This document shows positions 1 through 5,788 of a DNA stretch of 7,756 nucleotides, one piece after another (positions within the stretch are counted from its first letter, which is position 1; each line of letters starts with the position of its first letter). The DNA comes from Cytophagales bacterium (GTDB lineage Bacteria > Bacteroidota > Bacteroidia > Cytophagales > UBA9547). The notes below the pieces were generated by a model that was not told the origin of the DNA, did no database searches, and saw nothing but the letters and a program-made list of their open reading frames with translations. The stretch spans positions 1 to 7,756 of the forward strand of contig JAAFJZ010000004.1 of assembly GCA_013298205.1 (NCBI GenBank), written 5' to 3'. A program made the translations under genes and the position numbers.

Positions 1-93
1 CTTCATTAAGTGGAATTTGCCCTAAAGTGTTTTTTTAAATTGTATCATAATTTTATTTTTAATTTATGCAAAAATAGATAGCTTTGTTGAGAT

Positions 94-117
94 TAATACC
101 CTTCACCTAGGGTGTTA
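94..117 (-). terminator. Weak hairpin spanning the stop codon of the last minus-strand gene
   Basis: TAATACCC (94-101) and GGGTGTTA (110-117) can pair over 8 positions with one non-Watson-Crick pair (T97 with G114), and the gene's TAG (109-107) lies in the loop. The nearest downstream T-run on the minus strand (TTTTT, complement of 71-75) is about 20 bp away, so a classic terminator is doubtful. The remaining left edge (1-93) shows no supported gene. Confidence 0.25.
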
Positions 118-1018
118 GTTCAACACCTGTTTTAAGCAGAATAACATCACGTTTGAAAAAAGCATAAAACAAATATAATACTGGAACGAAAAAACTAAAA
201 GCATAAAAGAAGAATGCCAAAGAAATATCTTGGTTGGGAGCTAAACTTACATTTAAAAGCGTCTCACTTAGTGTCCTAACAATAAAATAATTGCCAGATA
301 AATAAAAATGTATTAAAGCAATGACTTTGATACATAAAAAATGTATTTTCCAAATTTGCAATTGCTGCAAATTTTCACACTTTTTTACACCAAAATAAAC
401 CAAAGCAGCACATATCATGCTACTAAATGGCAAGTAATAAGTTCCATAAGCCAAATAGTTAACATGGATTAAAAATACAGCATACATGATTAAAAAATAT
501 GCCAAAGTGGCACATAGTTTATCAATGTAACGAATACTAGCCAAAACCAAAATAGGAAAAACAAAACCCACAAAAATTAATATATTTTGGTTTATATCTA
601 ATGTATTTTTTGATAATAACATACACATAGCAAAAACAAAAGCTGAAATTCCGATGTATAAAATTGCATCGTCTACACCTGCTTGATATTGCTTTTTATT
701 TTGAATAATATGGTTTAAGCCAAAATAGCAAATTGCAGAAAGTGCAAAACCAAAAAACATAAATACATATTCAATCTCAGAAATAAAGCCTAAAAAAAAC
801 GGACTAAAAACTGCCATTGAAAAAATTGAAGCTATTATAGTAAGTACAAACATGAGAATCCTTATGTATACATTCGGAGTATGTAAAGGATGCTGACAAA
901 TGGCTTCAATTTTTTCAAATTGATTTTGAGAAATTAAAGCACTTTTAAACCAAATTTTCGCCCATTTTTGAGTAGATTGATTAATTACGTCTTCTGTTTT
1001 GTAAGCTAAAATTTTCAT
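107..1018 (-). CDS. Multi-pass membrane protein of unknown function, second gene of a coupled pair
   Basis: Function is not recognised. The 303-residue product starts with about 50 soluble residues (W19, W23, then ALISQNQFEKIEA at 27-39) followed by roughly eight hydrophobic segments near residues 52-79, 82-104, 116-135, 144-163, 167-186, 192-210, 224-241 and 267-288. It has no signal peptide, so it is probably an inner-membrane protein with a cytoplasmic N-terminus. A short conserved-looking motif, GVDDAILY, sits at 114-121 before the third segment. The ATG overlaps the TGA of the upstream membrane-protein gene (ATGA, 1015-1018), which implies translational coupling and supports this start. 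The order (soluble head with an L-I-S-x-x-Q pattern, then LH...R, then membrane segments) parallels the upstream protein, so the two could be distant relatives of the DUF2157 type. The stop is TAG. The gene is well supported; its role is unknown. Confidence 0.8.
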   Translation of the reverse strand: MKILAYKTEDVINQSTQKWAKIWFKSALISQNQFEKIEAICQHPLHTPNVYIRILMFVLTIIASIFSMAVFSPFFLGFISEIEYVFMFFGFALSAICYFGLNHIIQNKKQYQAGVDDAILYIGISAFVFAMCMLLSKNTLDINQNILIFVGFVFPILVLASIRYIDKLCATLAYFLIMYAVFLIHVNYLAYGTYYLPFSSMICAALVYFGVKKCENLQQLQIWKIHFLCIKVIALIHFYLSGNYFIVRTLSETLLNVSLAPNQDISLAFFFYAFSFFVPVLYLFYAFFKRDVILLKTGVELTP

Positions 1019-1971
1019 TTTAAAATAGTTTTGTGTCTAAATATTAAAACAATTATACCTATAGAAGAGAATATGCAATAATAAAAAAAGAGCATAAAAT
1101 CATTTTCAAATTGATTGGACAATAAATAAATAACATAAGTTACCCCAAAATACCCAAAAAAAATACTTAATAGAAAAAATAGAAAAAGCTTATTTTGCTT
1201 TGCGTATAGAAAACTAATGCCACAAGAAGCAATAACTAATAGAAACCAAAGAAACTTATACTCAAAACATAAAAGACCACTATTTGTAGAAAAAAGGAGA
1301 AGAATAATGCCAAAATAAAAATAAATAGGCATAAAATGAGCTTTAAATGATGTTTTTTTGAAATAGTAAGCTGCTATCATTAAAGACAAACTAAATAAAA
1401 TAGCTGGAACAATTAATTCTGTATGGTTATCAAAATTGTTAACCCAAAATTGTGTAGGCTTAAAACTCACTCCAATTGTAGATGCCAAAGCCGCAATTGC
1501 CAAAGATAAAACTCCTTTATGGTCAAATCTGTATGCGATTAAAAAATAATAAATAGCTGGTAAAAGCGTAATTAAATAATAATACGAGCCAAAAATGCCA
1601 TAAACATATTGAACATAGCCAGCAAGAATGCCAAACAAAACGGATGATAGAAGCAATAAATATTCGAAAGCCTCATTTATTTCTGCTTTTTCACTTGCTT
1701 TGAAAGGCGGTGTTCGTTTATAAACAAAATAAACTATTCCAAAAGTAGAAAATAAAATACTAATCATTATGGCTTGATGACCAATTGAATCAATATTTTG
1801 ATAAACCAAAATGCCTATTCCCGAACTAAATATGCTGAGTCCAACAAATAAAATGAACCTTAATTCATAGTGTAAAGAAAATATTTCTCCTGATTCTATT
1901 GAAATTAGGGTGTTTTTTTGGCTTTCTGTTAATAAGTTTTTTTCAAATAAACTTTGAATTACTTGTTTCAT
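1015..1971 (-). CDS. DUF2157-like multi-pass membrane protein
   Basis: The 318-residue protein has a short cytoplasmic head (residues 1-36, including LFEKNLLTESQKNTL) and about ten hydrophobic segments near 37-57, 66-84, 102-124, 130-147, 151-169, 185-203, 212-227, 238-257, 262-284 and 292-311. This layout and the LVYQNIDSIGHQAIM stretch (55-69) after the first membrane segment resemble the DUF2157 family of predicted membrane proteins, whose biochemical role is unknown. The assignment is by eye and needs a profile search. The ATG at 1971 has an A/T-rich leader and no Shine-Dalgarno site. The gene lies 137 bp downstream of the alpha-E gene on the same strand. No exact TAnnTTTG box was found in that gap, so read-through from the ATP-grasp/alpha-E operon is possible. 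Its TGA overlaps the ATG of the next membrane-protein gene by four bases. Confidence 0.82.
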   Translation of the reverse strand: MKQVIQSLFEKNLLTESQKNTLISIESGEIFSLHYELRFILFVGLSIFSSGIGILVYQNIDSIGHQAIMISILFSTFGIVYFVYKRTPPFKASEKAEINEAFEYLLLLSSVLFGILAGYVQYVYGIFGSYYYLITLLPAIYYFLIAYRFDHKGVLSLAIAALASTIGVSFKPTQFWVNNFDNHTELIVPAILFSLSLMIAAYYFKKTSFKAHFMPIYFYFGIILLLFSTNSGLLCFEYKFLWFLLVIASCGISFLYAKQNKLFLFFLLSIFFGYFGVTYVIYLLSNQFENDFMLFFYYCIFSSIGIIVLIFRHKTILK

Positions 1972-2108
1972 GTATTTTAAAAACTATTTCTCTTGAATTA
2001 AATCTTTCATGCAAGATGAGAAAGTTTTAAAAACAAATTATATAAATTCCTAAAAACTAAGTTAAGCAAATTGAAAAATATAGAAATAAGGATTGGCAAA
2101 AAAGTTGA
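1972..2108. other. Spacer between the alpha-E gene and the membrane-protein pair
   Basis: The 137-bp AT-rich gap contains no TAnnTTTG match for the minus strand and no hairpin with a following T-run. It holds only a short inverted repeat, ATCTT/AAGAT, at 2002-2006 and 2013-2017. Absence of both promoter and terminator leaves read-through from the alpha-E gene as the simplest reading, though the gap is longer than the 62 bp between the two genes upstream. Confidence 0.4.
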
Positions 2109-3053
2109 TTAAGATAAATATTCGTTTTCTAACCTTTCAGCTGTTTTATAAACTCTATTTAAAGTTTCATAAAGAAAACTCTGTACTATGGGTTCTATTT
2201 CTTTAATGGTTTTATATTTATATTCAGAAGATAATTTTCCAAGCATAAATTCCATGCTTTCTATGGTTTCTACCTTAATTCTACTTAAATATTGAAGATT
2301 TTTATAAGCTTCAGTAAGATTAAAAGTTAAAGATTTGGGAAAAGTACTATTTAAAATTAAAAACTCTAATGTGTTTGCTTTATTGGGTAAGGCTCTATAC
2401 AATTTTCTACTCATATCAAAACCTTCTGCGCATTTAAGCAAAGTGCTCCATTGGTAATTGATCATGATTTCACTTGCTTTTATTTTTTCAAGTTTAGAAA
2501 CATCATTAAGTTTGGTAGTAATAATTTGCGTAATTTGAATTGCTCTTTCTATATGCAAACCAATGCTAATTAAATGCCAAGCTTCATTATGAAATAAAGT
2601 ATTGTCAATATAACCTTTTACAACAGCACTATATTCTAATACTTTTTCATAAAATTCATAATGACCTATTTCATCAAACTTTGATTTGTCGGTATTATAA
2701 ACAAAATGATAATATTTATTCACTGATTCCCAAAGTTCAGATGAAATCGTATCTCTTGCTCCTCTTGCATTTTCTCTTGCACAAACTATGCTGTTGTAAA
2801 CTGAGGAAGGATTTTTATCATTTAACGTAACGTAATTTAAAACTTCATCTTCATTAAATTTGATTTTAGATTTCGTAAATTCTTCCAATTTGCCCGACAT
2901 ATTCAAAATAGATTCCAAAACAAAATCCATCTTTTGCGCCAAAGGTGCATCAAGAGAGGAAAAATATTGAACTTTAGCATATCGAGCAGTATGTTCTACT
3001 CTTTCTATATAACGACCAAACCAAAATAAGCTATTAGCTACTCTTGAAAGCAT
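2109..3053 (-). CDS. Alpha-E domain-containing protein (DUF403)
   Basis: The 314-residue, largely helical soluble protein has the hallmarks of the alpha-E family. The N-terminus MLSRVANSLFWFGRYIER (1-18) continues into VEHTAR. Further motifs are ARENARGARDTIS (92-104) followed by ELWESVN (106-112), HNEAWHLISIGLHIERA (155-171), and LEFLILNSTFPKSL (229-242). Length is typical for a full single domain. Family members are encoded next to circularly permuted ATP-grasp proteins, and comparative-genomic work places them in predicted amidoligase systems that make or attach peptides; the molecular role of alpha-E itself is unproven. It starts 62 bp after the ATP-grasp stop on the same strand with no separate promoter or terminator visible, so the two form one transcription unit. 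The usual further partners, a transglutaminase-like protein and sometimes the Anbu proteasome-like peptidase, do not follow. The family assignment is strong. Confidence 0.94.
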   Translation of the reverse strand: MLSRVANSLFWFGRYIERVEHTARYAKVQYFSSLDAPLAQKMDFVLESILNMSGKLEEFTKSKIKFNEDEVLNYVTLNDKNPSSVYNSIVCARENARGARDTISSELWESVNKYYHFVYNTDKSKFDEIGHYEFYEKVLEYSAVVKGYIDNTLFHNEAWHLISIGLHIERAIQITQIITTKLNDVSKLEKIKASEIMINYQWSTLLKCAEGFDMSRKLYRALPNKANTLEFLILNSTFPKSLTFNLTEAYKNLQYLSRIKVETIESMEFMLGKLSSEYKYKTIKEIEPIVQSFLYETLNRVYKTAERLENEYLS

Positions 3054-3115
3054 TTTTTATGTATTAATTTTTCTATATTGATTTAACTATGAAAAAAATG
3101 TATTGTAATCTGTAT

Positions 3116-4594
3116 TTAGTCTTCCATTACCCAAGTATCTTTTGCACCTCCACCTTGTGAAGAATTTACAATTAAACTTTCTTTTTTCATTGCCACACGA
3201 GATAAGCCTCCTTTAAGTACATATTGGCAATTTTTTCCTGTAAGACAAAATGTGCGCAAATCTATATGTCTTGGCTCAAATGAACCCAAATCTTCTATGA
3301 ATGTAGCATGTGTAGAAAGATTCATTATGGGTTGAGCAATGTATTTTCTTCTATTGCCAGCAACAAGTTTTTTGTAATCATCTATTTCTTCTTCTGTTGC
3401 TTTTGTGCCAATCATTATTCCATAACCACCAGACTCATCTACTGGTTTCATTACTAAATTATGCATATTTTCTAATACATATTTATAATCGTCATCCAAC
3501 TCACAACGATAAGTTTTAACATTTTTTAGGATTTGTTCTTCTCCTAAATAATATTTTATGATTTCAGGCAAATAAATATAAACTGCTTTATCATCTGAAA
3601 CACCCGTTCCTGGTGCATTTACTAAGCTTACATTTCCTGCTCTATAGGCCTCAATTAAGCCTGAAACGCCTAGGAGTGAATCTTTTCTATAAACTTTAGG
3701 GTCTAAAAAGTCATCGTCTATTCTTCTGTATATTACATCAACTCTTTTCAAACCGTATATAGTTTTCATATAGACAAATTTTTTGTCTACTATCAAATCT
3801 CTTCCTTCCACCAATGGAATTCCCATAGCCATTGCCAAATAGGAATGTTCATAATAAGCTGAGTTATATATACCAGGCGTAAGTACTACACAATTAGGGT
3901 TGTCTCTGCCTTCGGGGGTTACAGACTGCAATATATGCAAAAGCTGCTCTGGATATTCTTCTACCGAGCTTATTTTGCACTTATTAAACATTTTTGAAAG
4001 TGCTTTTTTCATCGCTATGCGATTGGAAATCACATAACTTACACCAGACGGGCAGCGCAAATTATCTTCCAAAACATAATATTCCCCATCGCTATGTTTA
4101 ATTAAGTCAGTGCCAGAAATATGAACATAAACACCTCCAACGGGCTTTATACCCATGATTTCTTTTTTGTAAAATGAAGAGGAATTAATTAAACTTTCGG
4201 GAACAATTTTGTCTTTTAGTATTTTTTTTGCTCCATACAAATCATTAAGAAAAAGATTCAAAGCATTATTTCTTTGAATAAGACCCTTTTCAATTTTATT
4301 CCATTCTTCATTTGGAATAACTCTAGGAAAAAAATCGAATGGCATTAATCTTTCAACTCCCTTTTTATTATCAGAATATACAGCAAAAGTTACACCTTGA
4401 TTGTAAAAAGATAATTTAGCCGTTTCATTGAGCTCTTTAAAATCTTCTGGAAGCCATTCAGTAAATTCTTTAACTACTTTTTGATAATGCTTTCGACTTT
4501 TGTCTTCTTTTTGAAATACTTCATCATAAAATTTCTCTTTGATTTGATAATTTTCAAATATATTTTCAGTTATAGCCTCTTTTTTTGAACTCAT
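3116..4594 (-). CDS. Circularly permuted type 2 ATP-grasp protein (DUF404/DUF407)
   Basis: This 492-residue protein is a full-length member of the circularly permuted ATP-grasp family, predicted to form amide (peptide-like) bonds using ATP. Visible blocks in order are FYNQGVTFAVYSD (63-75); VYVHISGTDLIKHSDGEYY (155-173) and VLEDNLRCPSGVSYV (174-188), with acidic residues likely to bind metal; VIYRRIDDDFLDP (287-299); NAPGTGVSDDKAVYIYLPE (326-344); VMKPVDESGGYGI (381-393), a nucleotide-binding lysine and glycine loop; RHIDLRTF (442-449); and LKGGLSRVA (460-468) with NSSQGGGAKDTWV (477-489) at the C-terminus. No key block appears missing. There is no signal peptide, so it is cytoplasmic. It is the first gene of an operon with the alpha-E gene, and a TAnnTTTG box lies 57 bp before the ATG. 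The substrate is unknown and cannot be read from the sequence. Confidence 0.95.
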   Translation of the reverse strand: MSSKKEAITENIFENYQIKEKFYDEVFQKEDKSRKHYQKVVKEFTEWLPEDFKELNETAKLSFYNQGVTFAVYSDNKKGVERLMPFDFFPRVIPNEEWNKIEKGLIQRNNALNLFLNDLYGAKKILKDKIVPESLINSSSFYKKEIMGIKPVGGVYVHISGTDLIKHSDGEYYVLEDNLRCPSGVSYVISNRIAMKKALSKMFNKCKISSVEEYPEQLLHILQSVTPEGRDNPNCVVLTPGIYNSAYYEHSYLAMAMGIPLVEGRDLIVDKKFVYMKTIYGLKRVDVIYRRIDDDFLDPKVYRKDSLLGVSGLIEAYRAGNVSLVNAPGTGVSDDKAVYIYLPEIIKYYLGEEQILKNVKTYRCELDDDYKYVLENMHNLVMKPVDESGGYGIMIGTKATEEEIDDYKKLVAGNRRKYIAQPIMNLSTHATFIEDLGSFEPRHIDLRTFCLTGKNCQYVLKGGLSRVAMKKESLIVNSSQGGGAKDTWVMED

Positions 4595-4651
4595 ATTTTG
4601 TATTTAACTACTAATTTTAAATCTATTTACCTAAAATTTTAATCATATTTT

Positions 4652-4659
4652 CAAATATA
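4652..4659 (-). promoter_or_regulatory. Candidate -7 promoter box for the ATP-grasp/alpha-E operon
   Basis: On the minus strand this reads TATATTTG, an exact match to the Bacteroidota -7 consensus TAnnTTTG, 57 bp before the ATG of the ATP-grasp gene. No clear -33 TTG was found 17-23 bp upstream, so the assignment rests on the -7 element and position. In such AT-rich DNA a chance match is possible. Confidence 0.4.
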
Positions 4660-4734
4660 CTCGTTTTTTAATATTTAGGATGAAAAAAAATAAAAAAAAA
4701 TAAGATTTATAAATTAATTATTAAAAATATTAGC

Positions 4735-5598
4735 CTAAACAGTATCCATAAATGTTTTTTCTACTTTATTAAAAATTATTACTCCTATTATCACGACTGT
4801 AAAAGAAGAAATTATGCTATATATTAATGACTGAGTACTTACAGAACCAGAGCCTAACAAAGCGTATCTAAAAGTTTCGACTATGGGTGTAAGAGGATTG
4901 TATTCAATAAAGACTTTATATTTTCCTGTTATGCTAGATAATGGATATATAATGGGAGTAGCATACATCAAAAGCTGTACACCAAAAGTTAATAAAAAAA
5001 CCAAGTCTCTATATTTGGTTGTGCATGAAGAAATAATCATGCCCCAACCTAAGCCTTGCAAAGCCATCAATATTACCAAAAAAGGTATTGTTAGAATGAA
5101 TAAATTAGGATGTATACAATCTTGCGTTATAAGATAATAAGCCCAAAAACAAATTAATAACATAAATTGAATTGCAAATTTGATTAAGTTAGAAATGACA
5201 ATTGAAAGTGGCATGATTAACCTTGGAAAATAAACTTTACCAAATATTCCAGAATTATCTCTAAATACAGTAGAAGTTTTATTCAAGCAATCAGAAAAAT
5301 AATTCCATAACGTAATTCCTGTCATATAAAAAAGTATTTGTGGCAAGCCATCCGTACTAATTTGAGCAATTTGACCAAAAACCACTACGAAGGTAATGGT
5401 AGTAAATAAAGGTTGCAAAAAAAACCAAATAGGGCCTAAGATTGTTTGTTTATAAACTGATACAAAATCTCTTTTCACTAAAAGCATAAGTAAATCTCTG
5501 TATCTCCAAACACTTTTTAGTTTTAAATCTAAAAGATTTGAACTTGAACCGATTATTTCTGTCCATTCTTCTTCTTTATTATTAATTGTTGTAGTCAT
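4735..5598 (-). CDS. ABC-2 type polysaccharide/polyol phosphate export permease (Wzm/TagG type)
   Basis: The 287-residue inner-membrane protein matches the permease of ABC exporters for O-antigen or other lipid-linked glycans. A cytoplasmic N-terminal amphipathic part (to about residue 52) carries VWRYRDLLMLLVKRDF (30-45) and YKQTILGPIWFFLQP (49-63). Six membrane segments lie near 53-77, 86-104, 131-155, 165-190, 198-219 and 257-276. Other family marks are KVYFPRLIMP (121-130), TKYRDL (194-199), YATPIIYPL (212-220), YNPLTPIVETFRYALLG (233-249) and the ending VEKTFMDTV. Such permeases work with a Wzt-type ATPase that is usually the adjacent gene. Here the next gene downstream is the unrelated ATP-grasp gene and the upstream gene is the HlyD adaptor, so the ATPase must be outside the window. 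A good promoter box lies 35 bp before the ATG. The transported glycan is unknown. Confidence 0.94.
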   Translation of the reverse strand: MTTTINNKEEEWTEIIGSSSNLLDLKLKSVWRYRDLLMLLVKRDFVSVYKQTILGPIWFFLQPLFTTITFVVVFGQIAQISTDGLPQILFYMTGITLWNYFSDCLNKTSTVFRDNSGIFGKVYFPRLIMPLSIVISNLIKFAIQFMLLICFWAYYLITQDCIHPNLFILTIPFLVILMALQGLGWGMIISSCTTKYRDLVFLLTFGVQLLMYATPIIYPLSSITGKYKVFIEYNPLTPIVETFRYALLGSGSVSTQSLIYSIISSFTVVIIGVIIFNKVEKTFMDTV

Positions 5599-5633
5599 TT
5601 ATTAAATTGCTTTTTAAAGCTTTATTGTTTGAG

Positions 5634-5668
5634 CAAAAGTAAAAATAAAGTATAAATATTTTAAGCAA
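5634..5668 (-). promoter_or_regulatory. Candidate promoter for the ABC permease gene
   Basis: On the minus strand the -7 element TACTTTTG (5641-5634) matches TAnnTTTG exactly and lies 35 bp before the ATG at 5598. A TTTG (5669-5666), candidate -33 element, lies 24 bp upstream of it, one base beyond the usual 17-23 bp spacing. This suggests the permease is transcribed separately from the HlyD adaptor gene. Confidence 0.5.
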
Positions 5669-5677
5669 AAAAGAAAT

Positions 5678-5724
5678 TCAATTTTGAAATATTATTTAAA
5701 AAAAGTTAAGAATTTGAAAATTGA
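5678..5724. repeat. 13-bp imperfect inverted repeat upstream of the permease promoter
   Basis: The arms TCAATTTTGAAAT (5678-5690) and ATTTGAAAATTGA (5712-5724) are complementary at 12 of 13 positions (a G/G mismatch at 5686/5716), separated by 21 nt. The repeat lies just upstream of the candidate permease -33 element. It could be a two-site operator, a stem in the 3' end of the HlyD transcript, or chance in AT-rich DNA. Confidence 0.4.
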
Positions 5725-5729
5725 GTAAA

Positions 5730-5746
5730 TGTAAAAATTGTTTACA
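5730..5746. repeat. Short inverted repeat TGTAAA-N5-TTTACA
   Basis: A perfect 6-bp inverted repeat (5730-5735 and 5741-5746) with a 5-bp centre lies between the larger inverted repeat and the terminator-like hairpin. Its shape resembles a dimeric regulator site, but nothing identifies a regulator. Confidence 0.3.
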
Positions 5747-5750
5747 ATGG

Positions 5751-5774
5751 AAAGGGTAAATAAGCCCTTTTTTT
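5751..5774 (+). terminator. Terminator-like hairpin after the HlyD gene, T-run on the plus strand
   Basis: AAAGGG (5751-5756) and CCCTTT (5765-5770) form a perfect 6-bp stem around an 8-nt loop, and seven T residues run from 5768 to 5774. G5749 and G5750 could add G-U pairs in plus-strand RNA. As written this is an intrinsic terminator for plus-strand transcription, yet no plus-strand gene ends here. It lies about 19 bp past the minus-strand HlyD stop, so it may serve that gene with a weak three-U tail on the minus side. Confidence 0.5.
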
Positions 5775-5788
5775 AATAATAGGATAGC

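Noticed and set aside
1..38. Possible edge gene: a short plus-strand frame ending in TAA at 36-38, or a minus-strand ATG at 6-4
   Set aside because: Only about a dozen codons or fewer are visible, several frames are equally open, and there is no motif to support a call.
3054..3115. Separate promoter for the alpha-E gene in the 62-bp gap
   Set aside because: No TAnnTTTG match is present on the minus strand and the gap is short, so co-transcription with the ATP-grasp gene is simpler.
3116..4594. Glutathionylspermidine synthase or another classical ATP-grasp ligase
   Set aside because: The motif order (VLEDNLRCPSGVSYV, NAPGTGVSDD, VMKPVDESGGYGI, SQGGGAKDTWV) and the adjacent alpha-E gene fit the circularly permuted type 2 family instead.
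4645..4658. ATATTT/AAATAT inverted repeat overlapping the ATP-grasp -7 box
   Set aside because: It is made only of A and T around a 2-bp centre in very AT-rich DNA; chance is a sufficient explanation.
4680..4735. A-tracts and AT-only palindromes downstream of the permease as an intrinsic terminator
   Set aside because: T-tracts do exist on the minus strand, but no GC-containing stem precedes them, so a terminator cannot be supported.
4883..5137. Plus-strand open frame of 84 codons inside the permease gene
   Set aside because: It lies wholly antisense to a well-conserved permease; its sequence has no domain features and is explained as a shadow of the real gene.
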